A stretch of DNA of 64,000 nucleotides from Bacteroidota bacterium. GTDB lineage: Bacteria > Bacteroidota > Ignavibacteria > Ignavibacteriales > Melioribacteraceae. The translations under genes were made by a program, and so were the position numbers. The stretch spans positions 62,001 through 126,000 of the forward strand of contig JAHJUE010000022.1 in the NCBI GenBank assembly GCA_018829205.1. Reading direction: 5' to 3'. This document shows positions 56,111 through 64,000 of this stretch, one piece after another (within the stretch, counting starts at the first letter, position 1; each line of letters opens with the position of its first letter). The notes under the pieces were generated by a model. The model saw only the letters and a program-made list of their open reading frames with translations, did no database searches and was not told the DNA's origin.

Positions 56111-58447
56111 TTATTTTACTAGTATCATTTTTTTTGTGATTACTTTGTTTCCGAATTCAATTCTGTAAAAATAAATCCCGCTTGCCAGCTGTGAGGCGTT
56201 GAATTCGGTATAATGAATTCCCGCATTTTCAAATTTATTTACAAGAGTTTGAACTTCGCGTCCAAGCAGATCATAAATTTTTAATTTCACATTCCCGGCT
56301 TCGGGTAAAACAAACTTAATTATTGTCGAAGGATTAAACGGGTTAGGATAGTTTTGGGCAATTTCCAACTCAGTCGGTAAGGTTTCTTCTAAATTATGAA
56401 TTCCCACAACAGTATCAATAGAATCTGCCAGATGCAGAATTCTTGTTATATAACCTTGAATCGGAATTGTTAAGCTTGTTAAATCATTTACCGTTGCAGT
56501 AAATGATTCTCCGCTCATTAAATCGGTTAAATAATATTGTGTATCGGGATTTAAATTTAATTCATCAACTGGAAAAGAAAGCTTAACATTTGCTGGATTC
56601 TTTCCCATATTAATTACAGTGAACAAATTTTGATTTTCATTCCATCTTCTGAAGGCAAAACATGTATTGCTGCCCGATAAATTCACTTCATTAAAATTTT
56701 CTGTAATTAGTGCCGGAAAATCTTTTCTTATCTCAATTAATCTTTTATAATAATTGAATAACCCGTATTGACTTTGCCCTTCAATTGATATACCCGGGAT
56801 AAAAGTTCTCTCAGTACTGTATGGATGCCCCGACAATCCTGTTTCCTGCCCGTTATATATAAGAGGAATTCCGTTCAGTGAGAACATTAAAGATGCCGCC
56901 ATTTTTGTCTGCTCAACACTATGGTGAGTTATAAAATGGAATACATCATTGTTTTCCATAAATCTCAATATTTTTGCGTTGGGCACATAACCGCTGCCGA
57001 AATTTGATAATGAATTTCTAAGCATTCCCGGTCTGCTGCTTTCGCTTCCTTGATTAAAAATAGTAGGATTAGAATTTTCACTATAAAAAGTATTCCAAAC
57101 CCAATGAGAGACCCATGATTCTTCAGGCGCCCAATCATAAGCTGCGTCAAAGCGTTCATCGAAAGTTTCGGGCCACGTTGCTTTGTCTTCAGCCAATAGA
57201 AAGACATCCGGCTTTATTCTTTTTAATGCAAGCCTTAGTTGTTTTGTAAATTCAGGCGCTCTTGCCGTTACGCCCCATATCGCGTCAAATCGATATCCGT
57301 CAATATTATAATTATCAATCCAGTATTTCGCGGCTTCTATCATCCAGTTCCATACTTCCGGATTATCGTAATTAAACATTATTAGATCCGTCCAGAAATA
57401 ATAATAGAAACCGCGCGAATTTTTATTATAGTGTTGAGAATAAGGAGCATTGTCGTCGATGTGTTTATAAAAATTATAATAATGGGAATCTTCGCCGTAT
57501 TGAATAGCATCTTTATAATAAGGGTGCTGGAATGAAGAATGATTAGCAACAAAATCAAACAGAACCCTCATACCAAGCGATTTGGCAGTTGAGATTAATT
57601 CACTTAATTCTTGTTCAGTACCAAGATCATTCCGCAAGTTAAAATAGTTTGTAATATCGTAACCTTGTCCACCTCCGTAAGTACTAAATACGGGTTGAAT
57701 CCAAATAGTATTTATACCCATTCTACTTAATTCAGGCAGTTTATTTTTAATATTTACGTATTGATTAAAAAACGAAAAGGTATAAGGCGTTATACAGTAT
57801 ACAACGGCGCTGTCAATCCACGCTGCGTAATCTGTTTTAATATTAAAAGGAACTATAGTTGAATCTTTATAGGTAAAATATGTTCTAGCTTTTGAAGTAT
57901 CATTGTCAGCATCAACAACAAATAAATCGAAATAATATTCACCTTTCATCAACTCGGCATTATAAATAACTGAAGTATACGGGGAGGAATGATCAGCTAT
58001 TTCTCCAATAACGGGATTTTTTTCATCTTGACGCCAATAATACGTTAAAATATTTGACTCAGGATTTGAAACTATATCTGAATGAAGAACAATACTTGCA
58101 GCTTCCGCCGTAATGTATGCATAAACTTCAGGTATAATTTTAAAATTAACTGTCAACAACAAGGTGTCTGACACAACAACACCTGATGAATCATTAATTA
58201 CGGCATATATTTCATTAACGCCTTCGCCTAAATTTATTACTACCGAAAACGAATTTGATTCTACACTAAAAATATTCGGCTGAGAGTTTACATAAAGAAT
58301 TCCATTCGATGCTGTAAAGTCAACTTCTCCATTAATAACTTGTGTGCGTGACCAAACGACAGCATTCTTTTTTTTAAGCTTAACTTCAGAAGCATAAATG
58401 TTTAGAGTTAAAAAAAACAATAAAAATAATTGATAACAAAAGCGCAT
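56111..58447 (-). CDS. Secreted GH13 alpha-amylase with T9SS sorting domain
   Basis: This 778-residue protein starts MRFCYQLFLLFFLTLNIYAS, a signal peptide. Beta-sandwich repeats (about 20-195) precede a GH13 barrel with all four regions: DFVANH (I), DGYRFDAIWG (II, nucleophile Asp), LLAEDKA (III, Glu) and MENNDVFH (IV, Asp). The C-terminal about 90 residues hold IAQNYPNPFNPSTIIKF and LGREVQTLVN, then GIYFYRI: the type A sorting domain that sends proteins through type IX secretion to the cell surface. It is the clearest lineage marker in the window. It acts on alpha-glucans such as starch or glycogen. Confidence 0.92.
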   Translation of the reverse strand: MRFCYQLFLLFFLTLNIYASEVKLKKKNAVVWSRTQVINGEVDFTASNGILYVNSQPNIFSVESNSFSVVINLGEGVNEIYAVINDSSGVVVSDTLLLTVNFKIIPEVYAYITAEAASIVLHSDIVSNPESNILTYYWRQDEKNPVIGEIADHSSPYTSVIYNAELMKGEYYFDLFVVDADNDTSKARTYFTYKDSTIVPFNIKTDYAAWIDSAVVYCITPYTFSFFNQYVNIKNKLPELSRMGINTIWIQPVFSTYGGGQGYDITNYFNLRNDLGTEQELSELISTAKSLGMRVLFDFVANHSSFQHPYYKDAIQYGEDSHYYNFYKHIDDNAPYSQHYNKNSRGFYYYFWTDLIMFNYDNPEVWNWMIEAAKYWIDNYNIDGYRFDAIWGVTARAPEFTKQLRLALKRIKPDVFLLAEDKATWPETFDERFDAAYDWAPEESWVSHWVWNTFYSENSNPTIFNQGSESSRPGMLRNSLSNFGSGYVPNAKILRFMENNDVFHFITHHSVEQTKMAASLMFSLNGIPLIYNGQETGLSGHPYSTERTFIPGISIEGQSQYGLFNYYKRLIEIRKDFPALITENFNEVNLSGSNTCFAFRRWNENQNLFTVINMGKNPANVKLSFPVDELNLNPDTQYYLTDLMSGESFTATVNDLTSLTIPIQGYITRILHLADSIDTVVGIHNLEETLPTELEIAQNYPNPFNPSTIIKFVLPEAGNVKLKIYDLLGREVQTLVNKFENAGIHYTEFNASQLASGIYFYRIEFGNKVITKKMILVK

Positions 58448-58456
58448 TAAAAACTC

Positions 58457-60106
58457 CTAACTTTTTTGACCGGGCAAATGATTCCAGCTTTTTAATAATT
58501 CTTGCAATCTGTAATATGAACGTTTAGGAGTTGCGTCTTCTCTAACTAATCCACCGTTTCTTATAAACGGCCTGAAGTCTGAGAAATCATACCAATTAAT
58601 TGCTTTGATATTTTGTCTTGAATAGTACAAAGTAAAAACTTCTTCGAGCCAATCGGCTTGAAGTTCTTCGTCCCATCTGCGGTGCCAATCGTAAGGCGCA
58701 TCTTCGATATCAGCTTGATCTAATTTTATTGATTGTTCATCATAACCAGCCGAGGCACCAATTTCAGTTATATAAATTGGTTTATTGAATTTTTCAAATG
58801 ATTCTAATTTTCTTACAATATCCGATAGATCACGGTATGGGAAGTAAATTTGAACACCGAGAATATCAAATTCTACTCCTGCCTCAACTAAATCCTCAAT
58901 AAATTTTCTTGGTGAGCGTAAAGGTCTGCCAGCTTGTTCTTTTTGTCTTGCGAATCTTCCTCGAGCGGCGTATTCTGCCCAAGGACAGCAGTTATTAATT
59001 AATCTTTTGACGTTAGGATTAGTTTCTTTTGTTGTGTTAAGAGCTAATCTCGCAATCTCAGTAATTTGGTCTTCGGTATGATTGTGAACGTTTGCCCAAT
59101 CATGATGTTCATTTATAACTTCCCAAGAAGATATTTTATCGCCGTAATGTGATACCAGATCCTGCGTGTGTTTTTTAACATAATCTTTCACTTGTGAATA
59201 GTTTTTATCCTTGAGCCAATCGGGTGTAACAACAGGATGAAACCAGAATAGTGGTCTTCCTTCAATTTGAATATTATTATCGGAAAGCCAGTTAACTATA
59301 TTATCCTTTATCCCCCAATTATAAACTCCTTCTCTTGGTTCAAAAACTTCGTACCATGTATCCCAAACATAATGTGTAATAGTAGCAAAGTTAAAAAGTT
59401 CAACAAAACGTTTCGTCATATCTTCCGACTTAGCCCAAATATATTGGCGGGTTTCGCATCCGAAATGAACTTGTTCCTTTCTTTTGTATTTTAGGATATT
59501 AAACTTTGCAAATTCGAGTTCAATTTTTTCTCCGGCCCATAAAGCGTACATCAAACAATTATTTGAAATCTCTCCGCATTTATTGCCATTATTAATATTT
59601 TTTGTTGCATCTTCAAAAAGATTTTCAGAAAGGTCGGAAAGATAATTAACTTCAGCAGAAAATATAATACCGCTTTTCTGATATCGTTTTTTAACATTGC
59701 TGTTTCTAGTTATTCTGCTCTTTGCGAATTCATAATTTAAATTCAAAGACTTAGAAAAATCCTTATGTGTATAAAATTCTCCTCCATTATCGGCAGATAA
59801 ATAAATATATCCGAATCCTTCAATAAACCATCTAGTGTTAACAGAAAATTTCTTGCTGCCTAGATTATCCGGAATATTAATTCCGTCGCTATTTACGGTA
59901 ACATCAGAATAAAACGGATCATCGCTTTCATCCGCGAGATAAACAAAATTTATAGGAGGCATCCATTTATGAGGATAAGGTATAAATGTCATTCCCCTGT
60001 TAGTTTTAGCGTAAATGTTAGATACGTTTGTAATAAAGGGTGAAACACCCAAAGCGCCGGATGCGATCACTGTGGATTTAAGAAAATTTCTTCTGGAATA
60101 ACTCAT
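58457..60106 (-). CDS. Tat-exported GH10-like protein, copy 1
   Basis: This is a 549-residue protein. MSYSRRNFLKSTVIASGALG is a twin-arginine signal; ATG 60106 is preceded by AAGGAGAATGT. A domain of about 180 residues (about 45-225; TRWFIEGFGYIYLSADNGGE) is not a GH family I know. The GH10-like barrel follows, with acid/base Glu333 in SWEVINEHH and nucleophile Glu448 in YITEIGASAG. Canonical GH10 residues are altered: GHTLVWH-type motif is GRPLFWFH, and the glutamine-histidine of the GLQSH motif is GVQIYF. Activity on a xylan-like chain is possible but not secure. Confidence 0.82.
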   Translation of the reverse strand: MSYSRRNFLKSTVIASGALGVSPFITNVSNIYAKTNRGMTFIPYPHKWMPPINFVYLADESDDPFYSDVTVNSDGINIPDNLGSKKFSVNTRWFIEGFGYIYLSADNGGEFYTHKDFSKSLNLNYEFAKSRITRNSNVKKRYQKSGIIFSAEVNYLSDLSENLFEDATKNINNGNKCGEISNNCLMYALWAGEKIELEFAKFNILKYKRKEQVHFGCETRQYIWAKSEDMTKRFVELFNFATITHYVWDTWYEVFEPREGVYNWGIKDNIVNWLSDNNIQIEGRPLFWFHPVVTPDWLKDKNYSQVKDYVKKHTQDLVSHYGDKISSWEVINEHHDWANVHNHTEDQITEIARLALNTTKETNPNVKRLINNCCPWAEYAARGRFARQKEQAGRPLRSPRKFIEDLVEAGVEFDILGVQIYFPYRDLSDIVRKLESFEKFNKPIYITEIGASAGYDEQSIKLDQADIEDAPYDWHRRWDEELQADWLEEVFTLYYSRQNIKAINWYDFSDFRPFIRNGGLVREDATPKRSYYRLQELLKSWNHLPGQKS

Positions 60107-60120
60107 ACATTCTCCTTTTG

Positions 60121-61665
60121 TTATTTCAATTTTTTCCATTCGTTTTGGAGTTTCAATAATCTATCAACGGCTGCTTTTTTTTCACCTTTGTCTGAACGAA
60201 GAAGCCCTCCGCTTTTTAAGAAAGTCATTGGATCTACAAAGTCATACCAGTTAGCTGCTTCAATAAACGGTTGACTGTAACCATAAGTAAAAACATATTC
60301 CAGCCAGTCGGCCTGCAGTTCTTCGTCCCAGTGTCTTCTCCATTCATAAGGATGTTTTGAGAAATCTTCTGTTTCTTTATCTACAAACTCCTGAGTAATT
60401 CCCCGTGACGGAGAACCGATTTCAGCAAGCTGGACTCTTTTATTAAAAACTTTATATCGTTCGATTGCCTGTAAAGCCTCGGTTAAAGTTCTATGGACAA
60501 AATAGACCTGCATGCCAATGATATCAAAATTTACTCCCGCGTCAACTAACTGCTTGGTAAACTGATGTGGTGTACGTTGAGGATAAAGAGCGGGTCTATC
60601 GCCCCATTTACCCAGTTGAACATAATCTGCAAACGGGCAGCAATTATTAACAAGAAGCTGGACTTTGGGATTTGTATCTTTCGCAACTTCGCATGCAAAT
60701 TTAGTTAATTCAATTGTCTGTTCTTGATTTAACTCTACTTCATTTGCCCAATCGTGCATTTCGTTTACAATTTCCCAGGTCAATATTCTATCACCGTAAT
60801 GCGATATAACTTCACGAACATGTTTCTCAACATATTTTTTCAACTCATCATAGTTTTTCTTTTTAAGCCAGTCCGGGCTTACCCAAAAGTGGCTCCAAAA
60901 TAAAGGTCGGCCTTCAACTTTTATATTCCTTTTCAACAATTCATCTAAAAGTTTATCACGTTCAGAAAATTGTTTTTTCCCTTCTACCGGTTCAAAGTTT
61001 ATTACATCACCGATTAAATAATGTGTGATGGTGGAGTAATTGAACAATTCGGTAAAACGCTCAAGAAACAAATTACTATCCATTTGAAAATATCCGCGCG
61101 CGTCGCAGCCGAACAAAAAATCTTTCCTATAGCCGTTCTTCAAAACGTCATGTTTAGATTTTTCAATTTCCAATTGCTCGCTTGCAATCACTGCATGTTT
61201 TAATCCTGTTTGTGAATATTGCGCACAGATCTCATTGTCACTTTTATAATTATCAGCCGAACTTAAATATTCATCGCCAAGTTGAAGCAAATGATTTAGC
61301 TCTACAGAAGGTTTCCACCCGTCGGATCTAAACTTATTTAATCTTTTCCTGTTTCTTTCAACTCTGGTTTTCAACAATTCATAATTAAGATTAAAAATCA
61401 GTTCTTTGTTTTTTTCAATTTCATAAAATTCTCCGGCGTTGTCGCAAGGCATATAAAGAAAACCGTAACCTTCAACATTCCATCTGACGCTTATGCCGAA
61501 TTTATTTCCCTTAGTATCGGAAATCTTTATTCCAACATTGGTCAAAATTATATCTGATTTGAACGGATCACCGTTGATATCAAAAGATAAAAATTTATCT
61601 ATTATATGCGGTCCTCGCCCCTTCTGTACAAAATATGGCTTGAAAATAATTTCACCGGCTGCCAT
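60121..61665 (-). CDS. GH10-like protein without signal peptide, copy 2
   Basis: This 514-residue paralog begins MAAGEIIFKPYFVQKGRGPH at the point where copy 3 has its mature chain, so the signal peptide has been lost or the protein works in the cytoplasm. The same N-terminal domain (RWNVEGYGFLYMPCDNAGEF) and GH10-like barrel are present, with acid/base Glu302 in WEIVNEMHD and nucleophile Glu415 in QLAEIGSPS. AAGGGATATT precedes ATG 61665. There is a 14-bp gap to copy 1. It could act on an imported oligosaccharide. Confidence 0.8.
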   Translation of the reverse strand: MAAGEIIFKPYFVQKGRGPHIIDKFLSFDINGDPFKSDIILTNVGIKISDTKGNKFGISVRWNVEGYGFLYMPCDNAGEFYEIEKNKELIFNLNYELLKTRVERNRKRLNKFRSDGWKPSVELNHLLQLGDEYLSSADNYKSDNEICAQYSQTGLKHAVIASEQLEIEKSKHDVLKNGYRKDFLFGCDARGYFQMDSNLFLERFTELFNYSTITHYLIGDVINFEPVEGKKQFSERDKLLDELLKRNIKVEGRPLFWSHFWVSPDWLKKKNYDELKKYVEKHVREVISHYGDRILTWEIVNEMHDWANEVELNQEQTIELTKFACEVAKDTNPKVQLLVNNCCPFADYVQLGKWGDRPALYPQRTPHQFTKQLVDAGVNFDIIGMQVYFVHRTLTEALQAIERYKVFNKRVQLAEIGSPSRGITQEFVDKETEDFSKHPYEWRRHWDEELQADWLEYVFTYGYSQPFIEAANWYDFVDPMTFLKSGGLLRSDKGEKKAAVDRLLKLQNEWKKLK

Positions 61666-61687
61666 AATAATATCCCTTAATTATTAT

Positions 61688-63400
61688 TTAATGTTTAGCG
61701 GCTTCACGCCACATTGTTTTAAGTTGTTTTAACTTGTGATAAGCAAATTTCTTTTCGCCTTTTGTGTTAGCAAGAACTCCGCCGTTTTTTATAAATGAAT
61801 ATGGATCAACAAAATCATACCAATTGATCGCTTCGATCCAGGGTTTACTGTAATGAAGTGTGTAAATTTTTTCAAGCCAGTCAGCTTGCAGATCTTCATC
61901 CCAATGGCGGTGCCAGGTATAAGGCATTTCCGGTAAAGTTAATTCGCCGTTGTTTATGGTATCTTTTGACGGACCTGATGTTGTACCAATTTCAGTAACT
62001 TGAACTGGTTTTCCGTAACGCGTTAATCTTTCCATCATCCTAATTGTATCCGCTAAGTCGCGGTTAGTATATTGATAATATAATTGCTGTCCTGTAATTG
62101 TAAAATCAACTCCTGCTTCGTAGCACATTTTTATAAATTGGTGCGGCGTGATTAAAGGGAACTTTTTATCGAACTCATCCCAATTAATTATTTGAACATA
62201 ATCGGCCTGAAGACAGCAGTTGTTAATTAAGCGGTGTACATTAGGATTTGTATCTTTTGAAGTTTCAGCAATCAACTTTGCGATTTCAACCATTTGATCC
62301 GGGACAAGTTTTAATGCGTTCCCGAAATCGTGAGCCTCATTAATGATTTCCCACCCGTACATATCTGTGCCGTAATGCGAAACAACTTCACGCGTATGTT
62401 TTTCAACATACTTTAATAAATCCGGATAACTTTTATTAATTAGCCATTCCGGCGAACAGCATTCATCGGCCCAGAATATCGGCCTTCCTTCAACAGTAAC
62501 CCCGCGCTTTTTAAGTTCTCTTAGTTGTTCGTCGCGGTCTAGATATGTATACTTTCCTTCTTCTTTTTCAAAGCGGGGTAAATAGTGAGTTATAGTCGCA
62601 TAATTAAATACATCGGAAAACAAATCCATAAAAAGACTTTTCTCCATATGAGGATAACCTTTTGTATCGCATCCTATAAAAAAATTATCTCGGTATTTCA
62701 TTTGCGAAATATCAAACCATGCTTTATCAAGCTCCAGCATTTCGCCTCCCCACATTGCGTAGTACAATGCTTTTTGCGAAAGTTTTCCTCTCTTTAATTC
62801 ATCAGTTTCAATTTTATTGGATTCATAAATAAACTCATCACTTAAATCAAGAAATGTTTTTACTTCTTTATTGGGAAGATAATTCTCTTTTGAAAACTTT
62901 TTCAGCCTGTTATTGTTTGCTATAACTCTAGATTTGGCTAGTTCAAAATTCAGGTTTAAAGTTTTTTCATTTCCGATTTTAGGAAGCTCATAAAATTCTC
63001 CGCCGTTATCTGCGGTCATATAAATGTAACCGAATCCTTCAACATTCCATCGTACATTAATTCCAAATTTGTCCTTGCCTTCTGCGTCGGAAATAGTTAC
63101 TCCGTTGTTGTCCACCCAAATATTGGAATGAAAAGCGTCCCAATCATTATCGCTTGCAAAGGCCCAGCTCGGGAAATCCCATTCATGTGGTCCCATACTT
63201 TTTAAAGATTTTATACTTCCTAGATGTGGCCCTTTTCCTGTCTGCACTATATACGGCTTAAAAATTAATTTTCCTTTTTCAGTATTCATCATTGTTTTAT
63301 TTTTGGTTATAATTTCGGGTGCAGAAAACAATTGACTTGTCAATAACGTAGCTCCCAATCCAGCTACGGATGATTTTTTTAAGAATTCTCTTCTTTCCAT
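61688..63400 (-). CDS. Tat-exported GH10-like protein, copy 3
   Basis: This 570-residue paralog begins MERREFLKKSSVAGLGATLL, a twin-arginine signal. An extra 50-residue insertion (about 60-95) precedes the shared domain RWNVEGFGYIYMTADNGGE. In the barrel, acid/base Glu355 is in YGWEIINEAHD and nucleophile Glu470 is in VQVTEIGTTSG. The subsite changes are the same as in copy 1: GRPIFWADECC in place of the GHTLVWH motif, and ITGQQLYYQY in place of the GLQSH motif. The conserved LINNCC phrase replaces the usual NDYN loop. It is 22 bp upstream of copy 2. Confidence 0.82.
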   Translation of the reverse strand: MERREFLKKSSVAGLGATLLTSQLFSAPEIITKNKTMMNTEKGKLIFKPYIVQTGKGPHLGSIKSLKSMGPHEWDFPSWAFASDNDWDAFHSNIWVDNNGVTISDAEGKDKFGINVRWNVEGFGYIYMTADNGGEFYELPKIGNEKTLNLNFELAKSRVIANNNRLKKFSKENYLPNKEVKTFLDLSDEFIYESNKIETDELKRGKLSQKALYYAMWGGEMLELDKAWFDISQMKYRDNFFIGCDTKGYPHMEKSLFMDLFSDVFNYATITHYLPRFEKEEGKYTYLDRDEQLRELKKRGVTVEGRPIFWADECCSPEWLINKSYPDLLKYVEKHTREVVSHYGTDMYGWEIINEAHDFGNALKLVPDQMVEIAKLIAETSKDTNPNVHRLINNCCLQADYVQIINWDEFDKKFPLITPHQFIKMCYEAGVDFTITGQQLYYQYTNRDLADTIRMMERLTRYGKPVQVTEIGTTSGPSKDTINNGELTLPEMPYTWHRHWDEDLQADWLEKIYTLHYSKPWIEAINWYDFVDPYSFIKNGGVLANTKGEKKFAYHKLKQLKTMWREAAKH

Positions 63401-63417
63401 TCTTCTACTCTGTTTAG

Positions 63418-64000
63418 TTAGAGTGATTTAAATTTATTTTGAAGATTTATTAATCTTTCATATGCTGCTTTCTTTTCGCCTTTAGGAGATTCCAACAACC
63501 CTCCTCCTTTAATCCATGAATAAGGATCGACGAAATCATACCAATTAACAGCTTCAATCCAAGGTTTGCTGTAGGCTAATGTATATAATCCTTCTAACCA
63601 GTCAGCTTGAAGTTCCTGATCCCAAGGTCTATGCCAAATATATGGTTCTGTTTCAATACCAAGTCTGCCTGAATTTATAGAATCTTTAGTAGGACCCGAA
63701 GAGGCGCCGACTTCGGTTAATTGGACAGGTCTTCCAAACTGTTCATGACGTTCAACCAGCATTATTGTGTCTTGAAGATCACGATACGGGAAATACATTT
63801 GCTGTCCGGTAATTGTAAAATCAACACCGGCATCATTTAATTCCTTCATAAATTTTACGGGAGTTCTTTGCGGATAAGTGGCGTCAAGTTCGCCCCATTT
63901 TTTCAACTGAACATATTCTGCAAAAGGACAACAATTATTTATCAATCTATGAACTTTTGGATTTATTGATTTAGCGACATCACAAGCCAGTTTTGCAACT
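63418..64000 (-). CDS. GH10-like protein, copy 4 (C-terminal part; cut by window edge)
   Basis: Only the C-terminal about 194 codons are in the window; the frame stays open to base 64000, and the start and acid/base residue lie to the right. The visible part has LINNCCPFAEY, FTITGQQMYFPYRDL and nucleophile Glu in VQLTEVGASSG, so it is the same family as the three copies downstream. The end TEPYIWHRPWDQELQADWLE resembles the others closely, suggesting recent tandem duplication. Confidence 0.8.
   Translation of the reverse strand, partial: VAKLACDVAKSINPKVHRLINNCCPFAEYVQLKKWGELDATYPQRTPVKFMKELNDAGVDFTITGQQMYFPYRDLQDTIMLVERHEQFGRPVQLTEVGASSGPTKDSINSGRLGIETEPYIWHRPWDQELQADWLEGLYTLAYSKPWIEAVNWYDFVDPYSWIKGGGLLESPKGEKKAAYERLINLQNKFKSL

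Noticed and set aside
1-64000. tRNA, rRNA, insertion sequence or prophage genes
   Set aside because: No clover-leaf pattern, transposase, integrase or phage protein was recognised on either strand.

Overview
The window looks like a chromosomal segment of an AT-rich, anaerobic or facultative member of the Ignavibacteria/Bacteroidota-Chlorobiota lineage. The main clue is the C-terminus of the secreted alpha-amylase (56111-58447), which carries the YPNPFNPST-type A sorting domain of the type IX secretion system. Supporting clues are abundant PAS-rich histidine kinases, Tat-exported glycoside hydrolases and a glycyl radical enzyme with its activase. This assignment is inference; there is no rRNA in the window.

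Region 1 (1-4000) is a set of small loci, all on the minus strand: the 5' end of a PEP/pyruvate-binding-domain gene cut by the window edge, glutamate dehydrogenase with a strong terminator, a ParA-type ATPase broken by a one-base frameshift, a small membrane or exported protein of unknown function, and a 2[4Fe-4S] ferredoxin.

Region 2 (4050-30486) is about 26 kb of signal transduction, all on the minus strand. Its core is a complete chemosensory operon read from 21462 down to 11976: a soluble receptor-like protein with two signalling-tip motifs, a STAS-like protein, CheY, CheA, CheW, a transmembrane MCP, CheR, CheD and CheB. Hybrid kinases and response regulators follow it. Around it lie two paralogous REC-histidine kinases (7161-8243 and 21609-22700), a LytTR response regulator, and a 2284-residue kinase with about twelve PAS domains and one GAF domain. 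Both REC-kinase paralogs have a near-identical pair of GATAAG-YGAT direct repeats 20 bp apart just upstream. No flagellar genes are present, so the output is not identified; surface motility, pili or another response are possible.

Region 3 (30487-31907) is a gene-poor 1.4 kb boundary with a CRP/FNR-like palindrome, a short AbiEi-like winged-helix ORF with a possible decayed tail, TGCTGGTT repeats and a GATTGATT/GAATGATT microsatellite.

Region 4 (31908-64000) is carbohydrate catabolism. On one side are a sugar-phosphate isomerase/epimerase-like TIM barrel, an aldo/keto reductase plus AraC regulator, and, divergently, a glycyl radical enzyme of unassigned substrate (Cys392, Gly721) with its radical SAM activase. 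Facing them is a minus-strand run of 19 genes, with gaps under 65 bp, that runs off the right edge. It has at least four tandem divergent GH10 proteins, a GH13 amylase, a GH2 and a GH92 glycosidase, cupin sugar isomerase-like proteins, several NAD(P)-dependent sugar or polyol oxidoreductases, a xylulokinase-like FGGY kinase, a PhyH-type dioxygenase, a nucleoside hydrolase, and the binding protein and ATPase (but no permeases) of a sugar ABC transporter. Together these suggest extracellular breakdown of a xylan- or mannan-like glycan, uptake, and an unusual oxidoreductive and possibly radical-based catabolism. The best candidates for undescribed biology are the glycyl radical enzyme locus, the GH10-like family with altered subsite residues and an unrecognised N-terminal domain, and the repeat-marked kinase regulon.
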